Source of the DNA: Lentisphaeria bacterium
GTDB lineage: Bacteria; Verrucomicrobiota; Lentisphaeria; Victivallales; Victivallaceae
Assembly (NCBI GenBank): GCA_018265615.1
Contig: JABLYX010000024.1
Location: forward strand, 1-64,000
Reading direction: 5' to 3'
Length of the DNA: 64,000 nucleotides
This document shows, piece after piece, positions 16,889 through 25,666 of the stretch. Numbering within the stretch: the first letter of the stretch is position 1; the number at the start of each line of letters is the position of its first letter. Position numbers and translations under genes: made by a program. The notes beneath the pieces are model-generated. The model searched no databases and had not been told where the DNA came from. It worked only from the letters and a program-made list of their open reading frames with translations.

Positions 16889-18124
16889 ATGCCGTCAACA
16901 GGTAAACTCATCCGCAACGCCTTTGCCGCCGGGGAGGGGATTCTCCGGCTCGCGCCCGCCTGGGTGCCGCGCTCTTTCTGCATTCCGGGCCGCCGGATCA
17001 AGCTGCACCCCGACGATTACTACGCGCTCGGCGGCGAACGCGGCGGTCTCGACGAGCGCTGGCTCGGCAGCGCGACCCCGGCCGACAACGGCCCGCTGAC
17101 CGGCCGGAACGAGGGAGTCAGCCACGCGGTCGCGCCGGACGGCGAGCTTTTGCCGCTCACTGAAGTCGTCGCCGAGCTCGGCGCGGGGCTGATCGGGGAA
17201 CGGCTCTGGCGGGAGTACGGCTGCTGGCCGGTTTTCTCGAAATTTTTCGACAACCTCGGTCCCTTGCCGCACCATGTACACCACCGCGAAGAGCACGCGA
17301 AGCTGGTCGGCCGGCGCGGCAAGCCGGAGTGCTATTACTTCCCCCCGCAGCTCAACAACCACGGCGGACGCTTCCCCTTCACCTTTTTCGGGCTTGAACC
17401 GGGAACCACCCGCGAGCAGCTGCGCGAGGCGCTCGCAAACTTCACGAAAGGCGACAACCGCATCACCGATCTTTCGCGCGCCTACCGGCTGTGTCCCGGC
17501 ACCGGCTGGGACGTGCCGCCCGGTGTGCTGCATGCGCCGGGCAGTCTCTGTACCTACGAGCCGCAGGCGGCGAGCGATGTTTACGCGATGTACCAGAGTC
17601 TTGTCGACGATCAGGTCGTGCCGGAGTCGCTGCTCTGGAAGGATTGCCCGGCCGACCGCGCCGGCGACCTCGACTACCTGATCGAAGTGCTTGACTGGGA
17701 GCTGAACGTCGATCCGGAGTTCGTCAGGAACCGTTTCATGCGCCCCGTCCCGGCGGGGGACGAAGCGGAGATGTGCGACGCCGGTTACATTGACCGCTGG
17801 ATCTGCTACAAATCGGCGGAGGTTTCCGCCAGAGAGCTGACTGTCCTGCCGGGCCGGACCGCGGTCATCCGGGATGCGGACGCCTGCGGGCTGATCGCGG
17901 TGCAGGGCCACGGCACGCTCAACGGGCGGCTTCTGGAGAGCCCGGCGCTGATCCGTTACGGCCAGCTTGCCAACGATGAATTCTTCATTTCCGCCGAAGC
18001 CGCCCGGCGCGGAGTCACGATCGTCAACGGTTCCACGACCGATCCTCTTGTCATGCTCCGGCATTTCGGCCCGGCCAACCCGGATTGGCAGAGGCGGTTT
18101 GCCCCGGCCGGAACAGGCGCCTGA
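16889..18124 (+). CDS. Phosphomannose-isomerase-like cupin protein
   Basis: A 411-residue cytoplasmic protein of the type I phosphomannose isomerase / cupin group. A His-rich metal-binding block is visible (DNLGPLPHHVHHREEHAKLV), with a second region CPGTGWDVPPGVLHAPGSLC that corresponds to the downstream metal His of the cupin barrel. A C-terminal second cupin-like domain follows (ELTVLPGRTAVIRDADACGL). AAGGA precedes the start. It is 21 bp after the GHL6 glycosidase gene, so it probably isomerises a sugar (mannose- or fructose-like) released by that enzyme. The 3' end meets the convergent GH130 gene with 4 bp between. Confidence 0.7.
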   Translation: MPSTGKLIRNAFAAGEGILRLAPAWVPRSFCIPGRRIKLHPDDYYALGGERGGLDERWLGSATPADNGPLTGRNEGVSHAVAPDGELLPLTEVVAELGAGLIGERLWREYGCWPVFSKFFDNLGPLPHHVHHREEHAKLVGRRGKPECYYFPPQLNNHGGRFPFTFFGLEPGTTREQLREALANFTKGDNRITDLSRAYRLCPGTGWDVPPGVLHAPGSLCTYEPQAASDVYAMYQSLVDDQVVPESLLWKDCPADRAGDLDYLIEVLDWELNVDPEFVRNRFMRPVPAGDEAEMCDAGYIDRWICYKSAEVSARELTVLPGRTAVIRDADACGLIAVQGHGTLNGRLLESPALIRYGQLANDEFFISAEAARRGVTIVNGSTTDPLVMLRHFGPANPDWQRRFAPAGTGA

Positions 18125-18128
18125 TGGT

Positions 18129-19085
18129 TCAGAGCCCTTTTTCGCATGCGTCCAGAATTTCATCGAGGTTCCCGGTGGCGAGTCCGATGACCGTGTCCGC
18201 TCCGCCGTAATAGATTTTAAGTTCGCGCGTTTCAAGGTCCGCAATCGCGCCGGTGGCGAACACCGTGTTCGGGATCACGCCGTGGTATTCGTACTCCTCC
18301 TCCGGGGTCAGCAGGTAGCTGTTCATCCTGCCGATGATCTTCGCGGGGTCGTCGAGGTCCAGCAGAAGCGCGCCGAGGCTGTAGCGCCAGCCCACAAAGG
18401 TGTTCTGGACGCCGTGGATGATTTCCAGCCATCCTCTTTCCGTCCTGACCGGCACGGTCGGGCCGATCTTGAGGTTGTTCCAGCTCATGAAATCACGCTG
18501 CAGCAGCGGGCGGTGCCGTCCCCAGTGGATCAGGTCCGGGGAATACGATATCCACATGTGCGCGAAGGACTTCTCGTATGGAGCGCCGAGGCTGTACGGG
18601 CGGTCGAGGCGCACATAGTCGCCGTTGATCCTTTCCGGGAAAAGGCAGGGTACGCGGTTGTGGGGCAGCGCGATGATGTCCACCGGCTCCACGGAGCGGA
18701 AGTCCGTCGTCCGGTAGAGCATCGCGATGCATCCCCAGGAGGAGTTGCCGGGGCGGATGATGTAGCCGCAGTTTTCCTCCGGGAACCAGGTGACCCGGCA
18801 GTCGATCGGGTGCAGGTCCAGTTCGCCGAACTCCTTATCCGGATCCACCCTGAAGAGCGGCTCCCCGTGGATATCGAAGTTGATTCCGTCCGTGCTTTCC
18901 GCCACATGGATGCGCGCACCCTTTTCATTGACGGCGAGCACCGACAGCAGCAGGATGATTCTTCCGTCGGGCAGCCTGACCTGGCCCGGATTGAAGACCT
19001 GTTCGGCTTTGCAGTACGGAAACTCCGCCGGGTCGAACAACGGATTTTTTTCACACCGGGTCAGAAGGGATTTTGAACGCTTCAT
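18129..19085 (-). CDS. GH130-like glycoside phosphorylase/hydrolase
   Basis: A 318-residue five-bladed propeller enzyme of the GH130 type. These usually phosphorolyse beta-mannosides (mannosyl-glucose, mannobiose, mannosyl-GlcNAc). Seen here: FNPGQVRLPDGRIILLLSVL at the N-terminus and HPIDCRVTWF, which corresponds to the family EDPR catalytic Asp block with P replaced by C. Length is normal. No signal peptide, so it acts in the cytoplasm. The start overlaps the GH36 stop (ATGA) and has AGGAG upstream. Co-expression with GH36 suggests breakdown of a galactose-decorated mannan oligosaccharide; this is inference. Confidence 0.82.
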   Translation of the reverse strand: MKRSKSLLTRCEKNPLFDPAEFPYCKAEQVFNPGQVRLPDGRIILLLSVLAVNEKGARIHVAESTDGINFDIHGEPLFRVDPDKEFGELDLHPIDCRVTWFPEENCGYIIRPGNSSWGCIAMLYRTTDFRSVEPVDIIALPHNRVPCLFPERINGDYVRLDRPYSLGAPYEKSFAHMWISYSPDLIHWGRHRPLLQRDFMSWNNLKIGPTVPVRTERGWLEIIHGVQNTFVGWRYSLGALLLDLDDPAKIIGRMNSYLLTPEEEYEYHGVIPNTVFATGAIADLETRELKIYYGGADTVIGLATGNLDEILDACEKGL

Positions 19086-21247
19086 TTCTGTTTCTCCTGT
19101 TCCATCAAATATAAACGTGCCCGCCAGCCTTCGAGCATGTCCGCCTGCAGGCCGATCTCCATCAGGGAGTTGCCGGAGCGGGGGCGCAGGTCCTCGCCAT
19201 ATTCCGGCACCGGCTCCGCGCCGTACCGCCGGAGCGTATAGACGCCCTCCCGCGCCAGCCCCCGCAGCCGGATCGCGGGGAGCCGCATCGAGAACTGCGT
19301 CTCCCGCACAAAGAGGAAAAGGAGTGCGCGGGAACGGTCCTTCGACACATATTCAAAGGCTGCATAAGGACGCTCCTCCAGCGGGATCAGCCGGTAGAAC
19401 TCCCCGTGCCAGGTGATGTCGCGGATCTGTTTGTAAAGCTCCCCCCATTCCCGGATTGCCTCAAGCTCCATGTCGGAGCACGCCGAAAGCTTTTTGCCCA
19501 CGGCAAGCGAACCGAGCATTCCGGCCAGCGCCTGGAACTCGAGCGGCATTCTCCGGTGATTCACGTAAAACATGTCGTCGCTGATATGGCAGGCGCCTCC
19601 GGCCAACCCCGGCAGGTGCATCCGGCTGAAGCCCTCGTGGAGCCTCAGGATATCCAGCGGGTCCTGATTGTCGCTGCGGTTGATGCGCCCGAAACTGCGG
19701 CTCATCGCCAGGTCGGAGCGCGCGCCGCCGGAGGCGCAGTTTTCAAACCGCACTTCCGGGAACTCCCGGCCGAGGTCGGCAAACAGCCTCTGCAGATTCA
19801 TCGCATAACGGTGCCAGATCGTCCGGCGCTCTTCCGGCGCGGCCGCCTCCCAGCCGGGAGCGGTGAAGCAGCAGTTCATATCCAGCTTGAGATAGTGGAT
19901 CCCGGTTCCGGCGATGAGTTCGTGCAAGCTCCGGTGGAAATATTCGCGCACATCGTCGCGGCCGAAGTTGAGCAGGAAGCTCGTCCGGTCGATGTCCGCG
20001 CGGCGCTGGCACGGGACCGGACGGTCTTTGTAGCACATCACCCATTCGGGGTGCTCCGCATAAAGACGGCTTCTCTCTTCCGCCGATTCGATTTCGACCC
20101 AGAGTCCGAATTCCATGCCGAGCTGCTTCGCGCGTTCGAGCAGGGGGGCGAGGCCGCGCGGGAACTTGACGGGGTCCGGCCTCCAATCCCCCAGCGCCTC
20201 CTGCCAGCCGTCGTCGATCACAAAGAGCTCTGCGCCGATCCGGGCCGCTTTTTCCAGCACCGCCATCACCGAGGATTCATCCACATCGGTATGCAGGCTC
20301 GCCCAGGTGTTCACCAGCAGCGGGACCGGGTCCCGCGCAGATTCCGGCAGCAGGTGCCCGCGCTGATAATCGTGCAGCAGCCGGGCGGCCCCGCCGAAGC
20401 CGGAGCGGCTCAGTCCGCCGCAGAAAACCGGGGTCGTGAAGGTTTCCCCGGGCTTCAGCGGCCAGGAGAAATCGAAGTCGTTCACCCCGCCGGTGACGCT
20501 GACCTCTTCATAGGCGTCCCGGTTCACGCAGATTTTCCAGTTGCCGTTGTGCTCTACGGAACCGAACCAGACGTCGCCGTGCTCCTCGCCGGCGTCCCCC
20601 TCATCCAGTGCGAAAAACGGCATGGCGAACGGCCCGGAGAGTCCGGTCCGGCTCTCGAGCACGATCCTGTTCTGCATCACGGGCTGCTGCTGGATCATCC
20701 CCTCCCGTCCCCAGCGCCCGGCAAGATGGGTAAGGCGGTAATTGCCGTCGATGCGCGGCAGGCTCCAGGAGGCGCTCATGACGCTTTCCAGGGTGAGGGA
20801 CCGGTCGCCGAGGTTCCGGATTTCCGCGAACCGCTCCATGACGCCGCAGTCATGCCATACGCGGTAATGCAGCCGCACCTCGAGCGGATAATATGCCTCG
20901 CGCAGCGTGACGGCCAATTCTTCGCCGCCGGGAATCTCAGTTGTCTCCGCCCCGGCGTATTTCAGCAGGCAGGCCCGGACGCCGTTTCCGAACAGGACGC
21001 GCAGGGCCGGCTCGTCGTAAAAGTCGAAGCCGCTTCCCGGATACTCCTGCCGGACCAACAGGGAACGCTCCGGCTTGCGATGGCGGTAGCGGAGGAGATT
21101 GCCGGTCTCCGGCAGGTCCTCCGTCCCGTTGACGGGGCCGCCCCAGTGGAGGTTGTTGAGATTGCCTTCCCGGTTGACGGCAAACGCATAGGACCACTCC
21201 CGCAACTGAAGCAGAAACACTTTTTTCTTCTTGTCCATGACGATCAT
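19082..21247 (-). CDS. GH36 family alpha-galactosidase
   Basis: A 721-residue retaining alpha-galactosidase-type enzyme. An N-terminal beta-sandwich precedes the TIM barrel, which starts near FVIDDGWQEALGDWRPD. The nucleophile Asp is in IHYLKLDMNC (KWDMNR in classic members) and the acid/base Asp in GRINRSDNQDPLDILRLHEG. No signal peptide, so it is cytoplasmic. It heads the GH36-GH130 operon, and its promoter (TTGCCG, 17 bp, TATAAT) lies 25 bp upstream. AAAGGAG precedes the start; the ATG at 21238 is a shorter alternative. Confidence 0.92.
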   Translation of the reverse strand: MIVMDKKKKVFLLQLREWSYAFAVNREGNLNNLHWGGPVNGTEDLPETGNLLRYRHRKPERSLLVRQEYPGSGFDFYDEPALRVLFGNGVRACLLKYAGAETTEIPGGEELAVTLREAYYPLEVRLHYRVWHDCGVMERFAEIRNLGDRSLTLESVMSASWSLPRIDGNYRLTHLAGRWGREGMIQQQPVMQNRIVLESRTGLSGPFAMPFFALDEGDAGEEHGDVWFGSVEHNGNWKICVNRDAYEEVSVTGGVNDFDFSWPLKPGETFTTPVFCGGLSRSGFGGAARLLHDYQRGHLLPESARDPVPLLVNTWASLHTDVDESSVMAVLEKAARIGAELFVIDDGWQEALGDWRPDPVKFPRGLAPLLERAKQLGMEFGLWVEIESAEERSRLYAEHPEWVMCYKDRPVPCQRRADIDRTSFLLNFGRDDVREYFHRSLHELIAGTGIHYLKLDMNCCFTAPGWEAAAPEERRTIWHRYAMNLQRLFADLGREFPEVRFENCASGGARSDLAMSRSFGRINRSDNQDPLDILRLHEGFSRMHLPGLAGGACHISDDMFYVNHRRMPLEFQALAGMLGSLAVGKKLSACSDMELEAIREWGELYKQIRDITWHGEFYRLIPLEERPYAAFEYVSKDRSRALLFLFVRETQFSMRLPAIRLRGLAREGVYTLRRYGAEPVPEYGEDLRPRSGNSLMEIGLQADMLEGWRARLYLMEQEKQK

Positions 21248-21271
21248 GATTGATGCATCTCCTTTCCCTTA

Positions 21272-21300
21272 ATTATACCGTGTTCCCCCGTTTCCGGCAA
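21272..21300 (-). promoter_or_regulatory. GH36-GH130 operon promoter
   Basis: Minus-strand -35 TTGCCG (21295-21300), 17-bp spacer, -10 TATAAT (21272-21277). Just upstream, GTAACAAA is repeated directly at 21342-21349 and 21354-21361 (period 12), a possible regulator site. Confidence 0.65.
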
Positions 21301-21387
21301 GAGAAGGAGTTCGTCTTTTCTGCTTAAACAATATAAAATACGTAACAAAGTGAGTAACAAAAATATGCCGACAGGCGCCGCGCTGCT

Positions 21388-22785
21388 TCACTCTCCGGTT
21401 TCCGGCGGAATATAGCGGGCGGGGCCGCCGCATTTTTTCCACTGCCTGTAAACGGCCAGCAAAGCCAGAGTCGCCAGCCCGGTGAAAACCGTGTCCCAGA
21501 TGAAGATGAACCGGTAGCCGAACCAGTCGATCGCCAGCCCGCCGAAGTAATTGGCGAAAATCAGGCAGACCGCGGTGAACATCGCGTTGGCGCTGCTGAA
21601 CTGGCCGTATCTGTCGGGCGGGAACAGAGCGACGAAGGTAGGCGACTGTCCGACCGACTGGATTGCGTAGACGCAGACGATCACAATTCCGACCACGAAG
21701 AAGGATGCGTAATCCGTTGTGAAGTAATACCCCCAGATATTGGCGGCGATCACCAGAACGCCGCTGGCGATCAGCACCTTCAGCGGATGGGTCCGGTCCA
21801 TGATGTAGCCGGTCAGCGCGATCACGCCCAGCGACACGGCCGCGCCGACGGCGGCGACTTTGCCGAACTGTTCCACCGTCATGTTGAGATCCCTGGTCGC
21901 GAACAGCAGATTGAACACGTTGCGGCAGGTCATCGACGCGGTGTTCATCGCGTTGCCGAAAAAGAAAAGCAGAAAGAGCGGATGCCGGTAGCATTGCCGG
22001 AAATAGGCCGCGATCCAGCCGGACAGCCGCTTCCGCAGGTTTCCGGTAACGGCCAACTCCGGCGGCGGCGGATATCCGCCCTCCCGGACGAAGATGCACA
22101 TCAGCATGAAAATCACGAAATAGACCACGCCGACGATGGTGAACCCCCATGCCAGATGGGTCACTGCCTGCGGCAGCACGTACAGATTGAAGAACAGCGC
22201 CAGCACCGTCCCGACCAGATTCATCGCCGCCATGTATCTTCCCAGAAAACGGTGCGGTATCACGTCGGCAAACAAATAATAATAGATCGAACCGACGATC
22301 AGGTTGAAAAACTGGAACAGCACCGCAGTCACCGCCAGCAGCGCCACTCCGAGCGTGTCGAGCGCTATTCCGCCGTTCCATCCCTGCTGCTCCAGCCATA
22401 CGGCGAGCTGCGGCATCCAGCCGAGCAGGATCACGAAACCGGCGACAAACGGCGTGGCCGCAATCAGATAGGGCCTCCTCCGCCCCCATCGCGAGCGCAG
22501 CCGGTCGCTGCCGGTCGAAAGGATCGGGTTCATCACGAAATTCATCGCAGCCGGAATGCTGCCGACCACCAGGCCGATCGTCGCCCCGGAAGCGTCGAAC
22601 TCCTTGAGCGCCAGCGGCAGCACCGTCGGCACCAGCTGCCAGGCCAGCAGCCCGAAGCAGTTGCCGCCGAGAATCAGCCAGAAGCTCACAAAAATGACGC
22701 CGCCGAGGGAGTAACGCAGGGTTCCCGCCTGGTAGGGGTGGCGCGTATTTTCCGCCGCGGCCGTTGCGGAGTCTTTCCCGAACAT
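21388..22785 (-). CDS. MFS sugar transporter (GPH/SLC45-like)
   Basis: A 465-residue protein with about 12 hydrophobic segments. The loop NPILSTGSDRLRSRWGRRRP is the signature of the glycoside-pentoside-hexuronide / SLC45-like branch of the major facilitator superfamily, which import sugars with a cation. It is the last gene of the 12-gene leftward operon, 31 bp after the GH20-like gene, and would carry the released sugars across the inner membrane. Substrate unknown; the adjacent GH36-GH130 operon could also use it. Confidence 0.88.
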   Translation of the reverse strand: MFGKDSATAAAENTRHPYQAGTLRYSLGGVIFVSFWLILGGNCFGLLAWQLVPTVLPLALKEFDASGATIGLVVGSIPAAMNFVMNPILSTGSDRLRSRWGRRRPYLIAATPFVAGFVILLGWMPQLAVWLEQQGWNGGIALDTLGVALLAVTAVLFQFFNLIVGSIYYYLFADVIPHRFLGRYMAAMNLVGTVLALFFNLYVLPQAVTHLAWGFTIVGVVYFVIFMLMCIFVREGGYPPPPELAVTGNLRKRLSGWIAAYFRQCYRHPLFLLFFFGNAMNTASMTCRNVFNLLFATRDLNMTVEQFGKVAAVGAAVSLGVIALTGYIMDRTHPLKVLIASGVLVIAANIWGYYFTTDYASFFVVGIVIVCVYAIQSVGQSPTFVALFPPDRYGQFSSANAMFTAVCLIFANYFGGLAIDWFGYRFIFIWDTVFTGLATLALLAVYRQWKKCGGPARYIPPETGE

Positions 22786-22816
22786 GATTTCTTCGCTTTC
22801 CGGTGAGTGGAATGTG

Positions 22817-24901
22817 TCAGGCGTTCAATGCCCGGTTCGCTTCCCGCAGCGTCTGCAGATAGCGGGGATAGTCCCGCATGTCGCCTTCGGCATGATCCGC
22901 ATCCGGAAAGTGTTCGGCGCAAAATGCTTCCGCCGCGTCAATCCAGTCGGCTGCATCCGTCTGCCGCCCGAGGACCGCGGTGACGCAGCGGGCCGTCAGG
23001 CCGCCGAAGCGGAGAGCGGCCGCCAGCGTTGCGGTCATTTCGCGGGGCAGCGGCTCCATTCTGTGCCGGCACGCCTGTTCCGCCAGGGCGGCGGCCTCGT
23101 TGCTCAGCGCTTCGAGCCGGTGCCAGCGCGCGGCCAGAGCCTGCCGCAGCTCCGGAGTGATGGCGGCCGGATCCCGGAAAAGCTGCTCTTTCCTGAGATT
23201 GCAGCAGAGCGTCGCCAGCGGCCAGGCGTCGGCGCCGCCCAACAGCAGCAGCCGCCGGATCGCCTCTCCGGCTTCCGCACCGTAGAAGGAGGTGCAGAAG
23301 CGGCCGAGAAATCCATCCGGGGCCGCGATTTCCGGCGGTATGGATGAGGCGCAGCGGCAATTGCGCATGAGCTCAAAATGCGGTTTCCCGACGGTCAGCA
23401 GCCGGCGGCGGAACTCGGCGTCGTTGCGCCACGGCACCGGCGGCAGGTTCCAGCAGCATTCCGCGTTGAACGCCTCCTGTGCTTCCTGAAAGACCGTTCC
23501 GGCAAAGTTGAAAATGGCATCCGAACCGCGGTAGAATCCGTTCAGCAGAGCTCCCGGAGCGAACAGCCGTCCGTTGATATAGGTGTCCGCTCCGTTGATG
23601 GCAAAGAGGAAAAAGCCGATTCCGTGGCGATGGACCGCTGCGGCGACCTCCGGAATGCGCATGGCGGAACCGTTCCTGGAAAAAAATTGCTCCCGGGTGG
23701 CAAGGCAGAGCGTTTTCGACGGAGGCAGCAGGCCGGCAAGCACGTCGAACATCTCCACGACTTCGCGCCATCCGGCGTCGCTGATGTCGCCGGCGCCGTA
23801 TCCCGGCGGCACGAAAACGACCCGGCAGTCGCGCGCCGCGTCATAGTGCGACCGCGGATTTTTTACCGATCCGACCGCCTCGAAAAGAATTCTCATGCCG
23901 TGAGCCATCGCTCCGGCGGCGCCGTCGGGCGAGGCGACCCGGTCGTCGGGCCAGCGGCGGCGGCACCCGTCGCAGCGCAGCTGCCAGTCGCCGTGCAATT
24001 CGGCAAGCACGCTGATATCCTCGTGATGGATGTAAAGCATCCGCGGTTCAAGCCGGCGGACGTAGTCGGCAAGATCGAGTGCTTTCAGGCGGTTCAGCTC
24101 CGCATTCGAGCGGCAGGAGCCGTTGAACCGGGTCGGATGGTCCGCCGCTTTTCCCATGCAGCGGTAGAGCTCCCCTGCCGGATAGCTCCGGCGGTTGAGC
24201 CCCCCCAGCCCGCGCACGAAACCGCAGTTGACCACATCGGAGAACTCCGGGTTGCGTCCGCCGACGCCGATGCCGTGGCCGCCGTATTCCAGCGCGACGT
24301 TGCGCAGCGCGCCGTACCGGTTCAGCTCGCGCATCCGGCGGGCGTAGCCGGGAAACTTGTCGCGTTCCCAGGAAAAACCTTCGAAAAAGACCGCATTGAT
24401 CTTGTGCCGCATCGCAAAATCGATTTTGCTGCGGACGCGCCGCATTTCATGGCCGTCGCCCCAGTCGAGGGCCCGGCGGCCGGCTTCGTAGTCAATCAGC
24501 CAGCGCGAACAGACCCGCAGCGGCGTATCCGGCCAATCCTCGATCGTGCCGCAGCGCAGGGCCCGCCGGTCGGAAAGCTGTGCCAGCGTGACGGCGGCGT
24601 ACAGGACGCCGCGCCAATCGGCGGCGGAGCAGGTGATTTCCCCGGAGTCGATTTCAAGCCGGCAGCCCTCCGGCGGCAGGGCGGCGTCCAACCGGATGCG
24701 GAGCCGGAAGTCCGGAAGGCGGCCCGAGCTGAAGCGCGGGCGGGAGAAGCTTCTGCCGAACTCCCGCTGCAGCAGTGTGCGGCGGCGCTGCAGCTCCGGG
24801 TCGTCCGGCAACTCCAGCGCGATTTCCGCGCCGGAGGGCAGAGAGAGCGTCCGCTGCTTCCAGCGCATCTTTTTGGGAACCGGAAAGAGATTTGGGTTCA
24901 T
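22817..24901 (-). CDS. GH20-like (beta-N-acetylhexosaminidase-related) protein
   Basis: A 694-residue protein. Residues about 1-130 match the GH20 N-terminal alpha/beta domain (EGCRLEIDSGEITCSAADWR, then GVLYAAVTLAQL). A TIM-barrel-like part follows from LRVCSRWLIDYE. At the expected catalytic place I read LYIHHEDISVLAEL rather than the usual D-E pair, followed by a CxxC (RCDGCRRRW), so activity may differ or be lost. I chose the ATG at 24901 with AGGAG upstream; longer readings have no support. No signal peptide. It lies between the pseudopilin and the transporter in the 12-gene operon. Confidence 0.68.
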   Translation of the reverse strand: MNPNLFPVPKKMRWKQRTLSLPSGAEIALELPDDPELQRRRTLLQREFGRSFSRPRFSSGRLPDFRLRIRLDAALPPEGCRLEIDSGEITCSAADWRGVLYAAVTLAQLSDRRALRCGTIEDWPDTPLRVCSRWLIDYEAGRRALDWGDGHEMRRVRSKIDFAMRHKINAVFFEGFSWERDKFPGYARRMRELNRYGALRNVALEYGGHGIGVGGRNPEFSDVVNCGFVRGLGGLNRRSYPAGELYRCMGKAADHPTRFNGSCRSNAELNRLKALDLADYVRRLEPRMLYIHHEDISVLAELHGDWQLRCDGCRRRWPDDRVASPDGAAGAMAHGMRILFEAVGSVKNPRSHYDAARDCRVVFVPPGYGAGDISDAGWREVVEMFDVLAGLLPPSKTLCLATREQFFSRNGSAMRIPEVAAAVHRHGIGFFLFAINGADTYINGRLFAPGALLNGFYRGSDAIFNFAGTVFQEAQEAFNAECCWNLPPVPWRNDAEFRRRLLTVGKPHFELMRNCRCASSIPPEIAAPDGFLGRFCTSFYGAEAGEAIRRLLLLGGADAWPLATLCCNLRKEQLFRDPAAITPELRQALAARWHRLEALSNEAAALAEQACRHRMEPLPREMTATLAAALRFGGLTARCVTAVLGRQTDAADWIDAAEAFCAEHFPDADHAEGDMRDYPRYLQTLREANRALNA

Positions 24902-24929
24902 GGGGGCGGTTTCTCCTGTAAACATGCGG

Positions 24930-25643
24930 TCACGGCTTGCAGAATTTGCACTTCCCGGTGGAGGGGACCGTACACAGCCGGTCGCTGCCGATGCCGTCCG
25001 ACAATCCCCCCCAGGTTTGATCCAGGGTGATCTTTCTGCGGGCCCGGCCGGCGGCATGGCCGTCGGCATAAAGCACGTTTGCGGCATTGCCGGGGTGCCG
25101 GAAGGCGACGTTGTTGGCGCTGGACGTTGAAGGCGATGCCGTCTTCACCTGCGTATCCGTGTTCAGGACCACCATCGACGGCTGTTTGAAATTCGCGGCC
25201 CGGTTGACCGGGTGCGTCTGGTGGGCGGCGTATCCGTTGATGCCGTAGTGGGTGAACACGTAGCCGTCCGGCTTGTAAGCGGTTGTGCCGATCGGCGTCT
25301 GCTCCGCCGGACACACAAAGAGTTTCATGTTCTGATTGAAGTTCATCTCCGATTCCGCGCTTGACGGCACCGGCCAGCGTCCTTTTCCCAGCGCGTCATT
25401 GACCATCGAGAACCAGTAGACCCAGCCGCCGTTCGCCGTGACGATCCAGGACGAAACAATGAAGTCGCCGCTGGCGGAAGAGTAGAGCTGATGGCCGACC
25501 CCCATCTGCCTGAGATGGTTCAGGCACTGGGTGGAGCGGGCGCGCTCCCGCGACTTGCTCAGAGCCGGGAGCAGCATCGCCGCGAGAATCGCGATGATCG
25601 CAATTACGACGAGCAGCTCGATCAATGTAAACCTTTGCCTCAT
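24930..25643 (-). CDS. Pseudopilin-like protein (prepilin N-terminus)
   Basis: A 237-residue protein beginning MRQRFTLIELLVVIAIIAI, so the prepilin leader is only about five residues, followed by the membrane helix and a pilin-like globular part. The C-terminal motif is HPGNAANVLYADGH, an H-X10-DG variant of the usual H-X9-DG. It is 23 bp after the discoidin-like secreted gene and 28 bp before the GH20-like gene, inside the 12-gene operon. Role on the cell surface or in an export assembly is inferred. Confidence 0.87.
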   Translation of the reverse strand: MRQRFTLIELLVVIAIIAILAAMLLPALSKSRERARSTQCLNHLRQMGVGHQLYSSASGDFIVSSWIVTANGGWVYWFSMVNDALGKGRWPVPSSAESEMNFNQNMKLFVCPAEQTPIGTTAYKPDGYVFTHYGINGYAAHQTHPVNRAANFKQPSMVVLNTDTQVKTASPSTSSANNVAFRHPGNAANVLYADGHAAGRARRKITLDQTWGGLSDGIGSDRLCTVPSTGKCKFCKP

Positions 25644-25666
25644 AATGATATTCTCCTGGCTGTGGG

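Noticed and set aside
21342..21361. Direct repeat GTAACAAA (period 12) as a regulator site
   Set aside because: Only two short copies, inside AT-rich text and with no matching copy elsewhere; kept only as a note in the promoter entry.
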